Shown: in pieces, positions 1 to 3,983 of the stretch
Layout: every line of letters starts with the position of its first letter
Position numbering within the stretch: position 1 is the first letter of the stretch
From: an uncultured Alistipes sp.
Lineage (GTDB): Bacteria > Bacteroidota > Bacteroidia > Bacteroidales > Rikenellaceae
Direction of reading: 5' to 3'
NCBI GenBank assembly: GCA_900770585.1
Contig: CAAGKW010000295.1
Coordinates: forward strand, 1-5,880
DNA length: 5,880 bases
The notes under the pieces: generated by a model
Seen by the model: the letters and a program-made list of their open reading frames with translations, nothing else
Told to the model about the DNA's origin: nothing
Databases searched by the model: none
Made by a program: the position numbers and the translations under genes

Positions 1-66
1 CTGTTGGATCACATCATCATTGCTCGCGGCTCGCATTTCAGCTACGCGGCGCAGGGTCGACTCTAA
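1..66 (+). CDS. radC: RadC-family (JAB/MPN domain) protein, C-terminal end only
   Basis: This is the last 21 codons of a gene that begins outside the window; the frame opens at base 1 and stops at TAA 64-66. The peptide begins LLDHIIIARG and continues HFSYAAQGRL. This matches the usual RadC C-terminus, where a conserved 'LDHiIig' strand is followed by a 'ySFadeGl'-like tail after the JAMM metal-binding motif. The JAMM motif itself lies upstream and cannot be seen. RadC proteins are JAB-domain proteins with a historical but doubtful link to DNA repair. The call rests on a short but characteristic tail. Confidence 0.75.
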   Translation: MLDHIIIARGSHFSYAAQGRL

Positions 67-134
67 AATCGGAGGGGCGGGCGTCGCTCTCGGCCTAACG
101 AAAAATCACAAAATTGAACTCAAAAATGCTTTTT

Positions 135-155
135 CCGCGAGAAACGATTTCGCGG
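135..155. repeat. Inverted repeat overlapping the ppi promoter -33 element
   Basis: Arms CCGCGAGA (135-142) and TTTCGCGG (148-155) pair over 8 positions including one G-T wobble, with a 5-nt loop. The right arm covers the proposed -33 element at 148-151. It could be an operator, a weak radC terminator, or chance. No T-run follows it on the + strand, which argues against a classic terminator. Confidence 0.35.
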
Positions 156-178
156 TTAGCGATAATTTTGTACCTTTG
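148..178 (+). promoter_or_regulatory. Bacteroidetes-type promoter of the ppi cluster
   Basis: The -7 element TACCTTTG at 171-178 fits the Bacteroidetes TAnnTTTG consensus exactly. A near-consensus -33 element, TTTC, lies at 148-151 with a 19-nt spacer, the same spacing as the tRNA-His and EamA promoters in this window. The cyclophilin ATG is 30 nt downstream of the -7 element, leaving a leader of roughly 20-25 nt. Confidence 0.7.
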
Positions 179-207
179 TATAATTACCAATTAAAAATCC
201 GAAAAAT

Positions 208-645
208 ATGAAATATGCATTGATAAGCACCGAAAAGGGTGATATGAAGGCCGAGTTGTACGAGAAGGAGACCCCGATTACGGTCGAGAACTTCTGCTCG
301 CTGGTCGAGAAACGATTCTATGACGGACTGACGTTCCACCGCGTGATCCCCGATTTCGTGGTGCAGGGCGGTTGCCCGTTTGGTGATGGTACGGGCGGTC
401 CGGGTTACACCATTCCGTGCGAGACCTCGGCCGAGCGTCAGTATCACGATCGTGGTGTGTTGTCGATGGCTCACCGTGGTCGCAATACGGGCGGCTCGCA
501 GTTCTTCATCTGCCACAACCGAATGAATACGCAGCATCTGGACGGCGTACATACGGCTTTCGGTAAGGTTGTCGAGGGTCTGGATGTGCTGGACGATCTG
601 CGTGCAGGTGATCTGATTTTGAGTATTCAAATTGTTGAAGAGTAA
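208..645 (+). CDS. Peptidyl-prolyl cis-trans isomerase, short cyclophilin type
   Basis: This 145-residue protein should catalyse cis-trans isomerisation of Xaa-Pro bonds and help protein folding. It has no signal peptide, so it is probably cytoplasmic. Nearly the whole chain is one cyclophilin domain. The signature FHRVIPDFVVQGG (43-55) contains the catalytic Arg45. MAHRGRNTGGSQFFI (87-101) supplies the substrate-binding Gln98 and Phe100, and LDGVHTAFGKV (111-121) is the last conserved block. His110 occupies the place where human cyclophilin A has the cyclosporin-contacting Trp121; bacterial members vary there. The length is typical of minimal bacterial cyclophilins. The start is supported by the promoter about 30 nt upstream and by the domain beginning at residue 1. 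It is the first gene of a three-gene cluster, with 6 nt to the next gene. Confidence 0.95.
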   Translation: MKYALISTEKGDMKAELYEKETPITVENFCSLVEKRFYDGLTFHRVIPDFVVQGGCPFGDGTGGPGYTIPCETSAERQYHDRGVLSMAHRGRNTGGSQFFICHNRMNTQHLDGVHTAFGKVVEGLDVLDDLRAGDLILSIQIVEE

Positions 646-651
646 TAGATT

Positions 652-1023
652 ATGGAATTTGTAGGAGTAGTTTATCGTATTCTGCCCGTGCAGTCGGGAA
701 CCTCGGCTCGCGGTCAGTGGCAGAAGCAGGAAGTTGTTTTTGAGTTGCCCGACGAGTTTTCGCGCAAGGTGTGCGTTACCTTCTTTGGCGACCGCGTGCA
801 GGACGCAGCGTCGTTGCAGGTGGGCGAGAAGGTGAATGTGTCGGTCAATATCGAGTCGCGCGAATATAATGGTCGCTGGTATACCGACGTGCGCGCTTGG
901 CGTATCCAGAAGACTCAGCCCGAGCAGCCCGCCGCAGCTCCGATTCCCGACCTGCCTCCTATCGGAATGGAGGAGCCCGCAATGGCTGTTGGTAGCGATT
1001 CGGTTGACGACCTGCCGTTCTAA
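652..1023 (+). CDS. DUF3127 protein with SSB-like C-terminal tail
   Basis: This is a 123-residue protein. Residues 1-87 look like the all-beta DUF3127 domain: alternating hydrophobic strands, RGQWQKQEVVFELP (20-33), a VTFFGDR strand (42-48), a VGEKVNVSVNIESREYNGRWYTDV stretch in two strands (57-80), and a final AWRIQK. The arrangement resembles an OB fold, as in single-stranded-DNA-binding proteins. A Pro/Ala-rich linker (about 88-112) follows, and the chain ends in VDDLPF. That end matches the acidic tail by which bacterial SSB recruits repair and replication partners. The biochemical role of DUF3127 is not established; binding of single-stranded DNA or of SSB partners is inferred. It starts 6 nt after the cyclophilin stop and ends 4 nt before the lipoprotein start, so it is probably in one operon. 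No signal peptide is seen. Confidence 0.85.
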   Translation: MEFVGVVYRILPVQSGTSARGQWQKQEVVFELPDEFSRKVCVTFFGDRVQDAASLQVGEKVNVSVNIESREYNGRWYTDVRAWRIQKTQPEQPAAAPIPDLPPIGMEEPAMAVGSDSVDDLPF

Positions 1024-1027
1024 GGCG

Positions 1028-1456
1028 ATGAGAAGAGTGGCTAAGCGAGTGACGTTGGCGATGTGTGGCATCGCCCTCGGTGCTATGTGCTTGTCGGGAT
1101 GTGGTCGTAAGCAGCCCGACCGCGAGTTGGTTTTGCGCGTGGCAGCCGAGAATGTCAATGCGATGAGCCCGGTAGAGGTGGACGAGATTACCCGCCTCGA
1201 CTCGGCATCGTACGTGTTGCCCGCAACTCTGCGCTATCACTATACGCTTGCGATAGACTCGCTGTCGGAGGCCGAACACGCTGATATGAAGGCCTATATG
1301 CGATCGACACTGCCCGAGCGTCTGCGTGCCGAGAAGGCTATGGCCGATATGGCCAAGTTGGAGGTGACGTTGCTCTATCTTTATAACAACCCGTCGGGCG
1401 AGCCGCTGTTGGAGGTGGCGATTGCTCCTGCGGAGTATGCTCCGACGGAGGAGTAG
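1028..1456 (+). CDS. Small lipoprotein of unknown function
   Basis: This 142-residue protein begins with a basic n-region (MRRVAKR), a hydrophobic stretch, and a lipobox LSGC (22-25), so Cys25 is the likely lipid-modified residue. It should sit in the cell envelope. The residues after the Cys (GRKQPDRE) are not strongly acidic, giving no clear surface-export signal. The mature part carries NVNAMSPVEVDEITRLDS followed by LRYHYTL. This resembles a widespread but uncharacterised pattern of the type N...P..vD..TrLd.....tl.Y.Ytl; I recognise the pattern but not a function. A Lys/Glu/Ala-rich helical segment and a LEVTLLYLYNN strand follow. The frame stays open upstream inside the previous gene. 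The ATG at 1028 was chosen because the signal peptide starts there and it lies 4 nt after the preceding stop. It is the last gene of the ppi cluster and is followed by a strong terminator. Confidence 0.8.
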   Translation: MRRVAKRVTLAMCGIALGAMCLSGCGRKQPDRELVLRVAAENVNAMSPVEVDEITRLDSASYVLPATLRYHYTLAIDSLSEAEHADMKAYMRSTLPERLRAEKAMADMAKLEVTLLYLYNNPSGEPLLEVAIAPAEYAPTEE

Positions 1457-1487
1457 CGACCAATCGTAGGAAGTAGCGACCTGCCGT

Positions 1488-1527
1488 AAAAAAAGTACCC
1501 CTGCACCGTGTGGCGCAGGGGTATTTT
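1488..1527. terminator. Bidirectional rho-independent terminator
   Basis: A perfect 9-bp stem TACCCCTGC (1496-1504) / GCAGGGGTA (1515-1523) encloses a 10-nt loop. Seven A's precede it (1488-1494) and a T-run follows (1524-1527), so it reads as a terminator on both strands. It lies between the + strand lipoprotein gene and the - strand ferritin gene, which converge here. Confidence 0.9.
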
Positions 1528-1548
1528 CGTTTAGCTATCGACGTGTTG

Positions 1549-2073
1549 TTACTCAGCCGAGGTAGCCAAGGGCGAAGCCTGGGTGTAAACGCGAGTCTGG
1601 AACTCCTTGTCGAGCATATACAGACCCAGCTTGTTGCCCTCGATCAGGTTCAGCTGATCGATGATGTCGCGTGCGTTCTCCTCCTCCTCGATCTGCTCGT
1701 CAACGAACCAAATCAGCATATTTGCGGTTGCGTGGTCGCGCTCCTCGGCAGCGAGGTTAGCCAGGTTGTTGATCAACGAAGTTACCACCTTCTCGTGTTT
1801 GAGGGTCTCCTCGTACATCTCCAATACCGAATTCCACTCGGTTCTCACCTCAGCGATGGGGGCGAGCACTACGCGTGCGCCACGCGACTGGAGATAGTTG
1901 ATGAAGATCTGAGCGTGATCCTGCTCCTCCTTCCACTGTACGTAGAACCAGTTAGCAACACCTTTCAGACCCTTGTCGGCAGCGTCCATCGACATCGACA
2001 AGTAGAGATAAGCCGACCACAACTCGGCATTAATTTGCGCATTGATAGCGTCCTGTAATTTCTGACTTAACAT
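1549..2073 (-). CDS. ftnA: Ferritin (FtnA-type iron storage protein)
   Basis: This 174-residue four-helix-bundle ferritin oxidises Fe(II) and stores Fe(III) mineral in a 24-subunit cytoplasmic shell (family knowledge). All ferroxidase ligands are present at the E. coli FtnA positions: Glu17, Glu50, His53, Glu94, Gln127 and Glu130, with the third-site residues Glu49, Glu126 and Glu129. Tyr24 is also kept. Recognisable blocks are NAELWSAYLYLSMS (15-28), WFYVQWKEEQDHA (42-54) and WFVDEQIEEE (122-131). The haem-binding Met of bacterioferritin is not apparent, so non-haem ferritin is preferred. The start ATG is about 50 nt downstream of a consensus -7 element. No iron- or redox-responsive operator is obvious in the leader. 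It is transcribed alone and converges on the ppi cluster. Confidence 0.96.
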   Translation of the reverse strand: MLSQKLQDAINAQINAELWSAYLYLSMSMDAADKGLKGVANWFYVQWKEEQDHAQIFINYLQSRGARVVLAPIAEVRTEWNSVLEMYEETLKHEKVVTSLINNLANLAAEERDHATANMLIWFVDEQIEEEENARDIIDQLNLIEGNKLGLYMLDKEFQTRVYTQASPLATSAE

Positions 2074-2122
2074 AGCTTTATACTTTTTAATTGTTTAACT
2101 TCTTGTTTGTTTTTCTGTATTG

Positions 2123-2130
2123 CAAAGATA
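2123..2130 (-). promoter_or_regulatory. Ferritin promoter -7 element
   Basis: On the - strand this reads TATCTTTG, an exact TAnnTTTG match, 49 nt upstream of the ferritin ATG. No good TTTG -33 element is visible at the 19-nt spacing used elsewhere in the window, so this promoter may be weak or activator-dependent. Confidence 0.6.
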
Positions 2131-2237
2131 AGCATAAAAATCGGAATTGATACCACTTTGAGTATAAATCTGCAATTATATTTTTCGATAACATTATAAG
2201 GAAAAGCTATACAAGGAACTTGCCGAAATGCTACTGA

Positions 2238-2302
2238 AACAAAAAAAGCGAGGCTGTTAGCCTCGCTCTGCGATAATTAGGGGTGGAAGATGGGACTCGA
2301 AC
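2238..2302. repeat. 65-bp direct repeat, distal copy (tRNA-His 3' fragment plus terminator)
   Basis: This block is identical over all 65 bases to 2465-2529. It contains the terminator hairpin (2241-2266), a short spacer, and the last 21 nt of tRNA-His up to the T-loop (2282-2302). Identity stops abruptly at both ends: the base before 2238 and the base after 2302 already differ. The rest of the tRNA is absent here, so this is a displaced 3' fragment and not a second tRNA gene. A phage or conjugative-element attachment scar is one explanation and a local duplication is another. No integrase gene is in the window. Confidence 0.85.
2241..2266 (-). terminator. Second copy of the tRNA-His terminator
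   Basis: On the - strand, the stem GCGAGGCT / AGCCTCGC has 8 bp and a 3-nt loop and is followed by seven T's. It is an exact duplicate of the tRNA-His terminator 227 bp away. It would terminate any transcript crossing the interval from the right. Confidence 0.8.
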
Positions 2303-2314
2303 GGCTTAGCCGTG

Positions 2315-2360
2315 GCGAGGATACCTTTGAAAATATATATATATATACTAATATCCTCGC
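2315..2360. repeat. Inverted repeat with (AT)n loop
   Basis: The perfect 9-bp arms GCGAGGATA (2315-2323) and TATCCTCGC (2352-2360) flank a 28-nt loop that contains a 15-nt alternating AT run (2333-2347). The GCGAGG core is shared with the tRNA terminator stems on either side. Confidence 0.8.
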
Positions 2361-2394
2361 AACCCTCATAAAATAACCACCTCCACACTCATTG

Positions 2395-2415
2395 CAGCGA
2401 GCTGTAAGCTCGTTG
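2395..2415. repeat. Short inverted repeat
   Basis: CGAGCT (2398-2403) and AGCTCG (2407-2412) form a 6-bp stem with a 3-nt loop. It extends to 9 pairs out to 2395/2415 if one G-T wobble is allowed. It directly abuts and slightly overlaps the next inverted repeat, so the two stems compete for 2413-2415. Confidence 0.6.
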
Positions 2416-2469
2416 TTGTTAGAGGGGGCGATGAATGTTCACATTCAAATCGAACACCTCTAACAACAA
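2413..2469. repeat. 13-bp inverted repeat with a structured interior
   Basis: The perfect 13-bp arms TTGTTGTTAGAGG (2413-2425) and CCTCTAACAACAA (2457-2469) enclose a segment with further symmetry: GAATGT pairs with ACATTC around a 2-nt centre, flanked by CGAT/ATCG. The right arm overlaps the start of the proximal direct-repeat copy by 5 nt. A long cruciform or RNA hairpin could form just beyond the tRNA-His terminator. Confidence 0.8.
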
Positions 2470-2529
2470 AAAAAGCGAGGCTGTTAGCCTCGCTCTGCGA
2501 TAATTAGGGGTGGAAGATGGGACTCGAAC
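2465..2529. repeat. 65-bp direct repeat, proximal copy (within and downstream of tRNA-His)
   Basis: This is identical to 2238-2302. This copy includes the 3' end of the intact tRNA-His (from 2509) and its working terminator. Confidence 0.85.
2468..2493 (-). terminator. Rho-independent terminator of tRNA-His
   Basis: On the - strand, the 8-bp stem GCGAGGCT / AGCCTCGC with a 3-nt loop is followed by seven T's. It begins 15 nt past the tRNA 3' end. Confidence 0.9.
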
Positions 2530-2583
2530 CCACGACACCTGGAACCACAATCCAGTGCTCTAACCGACTGAGCTACATCCACC
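2509..2583 (-). tRNA. tRNA-His (anticodon GUG)
   Basis: The - strand folds into a full cloverleaf. The anticodon stem CTGGA/TCCAG carries the loop TTGTGGT with GUG at 2546-2548, which decodes His codons. The D-stem is GCTC/GAGC, and the T-arm GTGGG-TTCGAGT-CCCAT has a G-U at its outer pair. The hallmark extra G at position -1 (2583) pairs with C73 (2509), the main identity element for histidyl-tRNA synthetase. The acceptor stem GTGGATG/CTTCCAC contains a U6-U67 mismatch. The encoded end continues C-C-T, so the terminal CCA is not fully encoded and must be completed by the CCA-adding enzyme. It has its own promoter and terminator. Confidence 0.97.
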
Positions 2584-2613
2584 ATTTAAGTCCGAGGTTC
2601 TCTCGAACGGGTG

Positions 2614-2645
2614 CAAAGGTAAGAACTTTTTTTGTTCCACCAAAA
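2614..2645 (-). promoter_or_regulatory. tRNA-His promoter
   Basis: The - strand reads TTTTG (2641-2645), a 19-nt spacer, then TACCTTTG (2614-2621). Both elements match the Bacteroidetes housekeeping sigma consensus exactly. The tRNA 5' end lies 30 nt downstream of the -7 element. Confidence 0.85.
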
Positions 2646-2668
2646 TTTTATGAGAAAATTTTCGATAA

Positions 2669-2697
2669 AGTGGCCTCAAACTGTCGCTGAGGCCACT
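2669..2697 (-). terminator. Terminator hairpin of the Ntn-hydrolase gene
   Basis: The perfect 10-bp stem AGTGGCCTCA (2669-2678) / TGAGGCCACT (2688-2697) has a 9-nt loop and lies 7 nt past the stop codon at 2705-2707. On the - strand the T-run after the stem is short and interrupted, so termination may be imperfect. Confidence 0.75.
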
Positions 2698-2704
2698 CTA
2701 ATCG

Positions 2705-3916
2705 CTATTTTACTTGCAGCAAGAGATACCCTTCGGTGGGCATCATCGCCTTGACGGCATTGTTGTAAGCCTCGACTTTTTTCATCGAGAATCCATCCTT
2801 AGCGATTGCGTCGCGCACTTCGGCTGCCGCGCCAAGCGACTGCTGCTCGTAGGGACGCAATGCATCTATCGCCTTGGCAATCACGTCAGTACGCATATAT
2901 TTGCTGCCGTTGCCGCGTGTTACGGGGAAGACCTTGCGTTTCAAAGCCACGGCCAAGCGGTTTGCGGGTGCGGTGCCCTCGGCATCGACTGCGATAGGTG
3001 CGGCGATCTTCTCACCAGCCTTCACCCACGATGCCACTGCGTAGCCACACGGGGGGTAGCCCAGCACGGTCCAAATGGTCGTTGCGTCGGGGTTTGAGCC
3101 TGCAACAACGCCCTCGACAACCACCGATGCGCTCGACGATTTACGCGGAATGTAGTCCTGATCGATAGCCCAGCCGCTTTCGGGGCGACCGCCCTCGGTC
3201 ATCAGATCGCTATCGAGAATGGCGTTGAAGAACGAACGCGACGGATTGGCAAAGATCCACTCGGCCGACAACTCGCCCGTAGCATAACCGCGATGAATCA
3301 GATACTCAGCATTTTGGTAGCGTACGTAACCCATACCCTCGTCCTGCACGCCCGAGAACGAGTAGTTCGAGCGAATGATATATCCGTTCGGCGCCAGAGC
3401 CACGTCATTGACATCGAACTTGGTGTAGCCATAGTCCCAAACCTCGAAGTAAGCAGCGCCACCCTCAGCGTCGATCACGCCGAAGTTGGTTTCGAGAGCG
3501 CGGGGCAGAGGCATATTCTTGATAAACTCCTCGAACTCGTCGACCGTAGCGCAGACACCCAGAGCTGCCTTCATCGTGATACCCTCGTTTTCGGGCAGAT
3601 ATTTGAGCGAGTCGGGTTTCATATTGTACGAGGCGGTGTTCATAATGGCAAAGCCCTTCTCGTTGGCGCCAGCCCACGCCTCCTTGCGGCTCTCGTCCTT
3701 CGAGTTTACCAGCGCCTGGAAGGCATATTTCTCGCCCTTGAAGTATTCGATATGGTTCCACTCGGTGCCTGTGTCGCGGTGCTTCCACAACAGAGGACGA
3801 CCCGATTTGGTCGCGCGACCCGAGATTACGGCCGAAGTACAAGCATCGGCGGGTGCTATCGTTGAGAGTGCGAATGCCGCTGCAATCGCTGCGAAGATCA
3901 ATTTACGAAGTTTCAT
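2705..3916 (-). CDS. Exported Ntn-hydrolase, C45/choloylglycine-hydrolase-like group
   Basis: This 403-residue protein has a signal peptide (1-25, ending APADA) followed at once by Cys26. In Ntn-hydrolases the N-terminal Cys is the nucleophile freed by cleavage. CTSAVISGRATKSGRPLLWKHRDT (26-49) fits the opening strands of the acyl-CoA:6-APA acyltransferase (C45) / linear amide hydrolase group, with R47-D48 near the active site. GANEKGFAIMNT (83-94), NFGVIDAEGGAAYFEV (144-159) and RSNYSFSG (182-189) are the other family-like blocks; Asn184 is a candidate oxyanion residue. The substrate is probably a C-N amide (N-acyl amine, peptide or bile-salt-like), but cannot be fixed from sequence. It should act in the periplasm or outside the cell. 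The open frame extends 18 codons upstream, but those codons overlap the promoter, so Met at 3914-3916 is the start. It lies 67 nt downstream of the EamA gene on the same strand. Confidence 0.82.
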   Translation of the reverse strand: MKLRKLIFAAIAAAFALSTIAPADACTSAVISGRATKSGRPLLWKHRDTGTEWNHIEYFKGEKYAFQALVNSKDESRKEAWAGANEKGFAIMNTASYNMKPDSLKYLPENEGITMKAALGVCATVDEFEEFIKNMPLPRALETNFGVIDAEGGAAYFEVWDYGYTKFDVNDVALAPNGYIIRSNYSFSGVQDEGMGYVRYQNAEYLIHRGYATGELSAEWIFANPSRSFFNAILDSDLMTEGGRPESGWAIDQDYIPRKSSSASVVVEGVVAGSNPDATTIWTVLGYPPCGYAVASWVKAGEKIAAPIAVDAEGTAPANRLAVALKRKVFPVTRGNGSKYMRTDVIAKAIDALRPYEQQSLGAAAEVRDAIAKDGFSMKKVEAYNNAVKAMMPTEGYLLLQVK

Positions 3917-3940
3917 AGGTATAGTTTTATTTAATTTTGA

Positions 3941-3971
3941 CAAATTTAAGAAATTCTTTTTGATTTTCAAG
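3941..3971 (-). promoter_or_regulatory. Promoter of the Ntn-hydrolase gene
   Basis: The - strand has TAAATTTG (3941-3948), an exact -7 match, and CTTG (3968-3971), three of four -33 bases, with a 19-nt spacer. It lies 24 nt upstream of the chosen ATG. The longer possible start codon (3968-3970) falls inside the -33 element, which excludes it for transcripts from this promoter. Confidence 0.7.
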
Positions 3972-3983
3972 CGGGTGGTTGTG

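Larger units (their letters stand above)
2241..2386 (-). ncRNA. Possible tRNA-derived structured RNA (speculative)
   Basis: Reading the - strand from 2386, the segment GTGGAGG (2380-2386) pairs over 7 bp (one G-U) with the tRNA-derived CTTCCAC (2283-2289), like an acceptor stem. Inside it, ATGAGGG (2363-2369) pairs with TCCCAT (2290-2295) with one bulge. Two hairpins are nested within: a 9-bp stem (2315-2323/2352-2360) and a 5-bp stem (2301-2305/2309-2313). All helices are compatible and a terminator follows. No promoter with both elements was found for it. It lies downstream of a terminator, so it may be silent. It lacks a normal T-stem and anticodon arm, so it is not a functional tRNA. The fold was drawn by eye. 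Confidence 0.25.
2131..2508. other. Gene-poor, hairpin-rich gap between ferritin and tRNA-His
   Basis: No convincing protein-coding frame is seen on either strand. Bases 2131-2237 are AT-rich and show nothing recognisable. Bases 2238-2302 repeat the tRNA-His 3' end and terminator. Bases 2303-2464 hold several inverted repeats and an (AT)n run. The tRNA's own terminator occupies the right end. Confidence 0.7.

Noticed and set aside
20..211. Short + strand frame of 63 codons at the left edge
   Set aside because: It overlaps the RadC tail in another frame, crosses the ppi promoter, and ends just inside the cyclophilin gene.
184..1158. 324-codon open frame on the - strand opposite the cyclophilin, DUF3127 and lipoprotein genes
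   Set aside because: It runs antisense to three genes with clear family or signal features. Its translation is rich in His/Arg/Leu with no recognisable domain, as expected for a shadow frame in GC-rich DNA.
1510..2058. 182-codon + strand frame opposite ferritin
   Set aside because: It lies antisense to a ferritin with all catalytic residues, and begins inside the bidirectional terminator.
2282..2302. A second tRNA gene at the distal repeat
   Set aside because: Only the last 21 nt of tRNA-His are present; the matching T-stem strand, anticodon arm and D-arm are missing.
2322..2329. Promoter -7 element TACCTTTG on the + strand
   Set aside because: It has no TTTG-like element at the 19-nt spacing, points at no gene, and lies within the arm of an inverted repeat.
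2241..2493. CRISPR array or retron-type RNA
   Set aside because: There are only two repeat copies with one 162-bp interval, no cas or reverse-transcriptase gene, and the repeat is explained by tRNA and terminator sequence.
2705..3916. Classical bile salt hydrolase
   Set aside because: The protein has a signal peptide and is longer than typical bile salt hydrolases. The WKHRD block after the Cys is unlike the GRNLD-type block of those enzymes, so only a broad Ntn-hydrolase call is supported.
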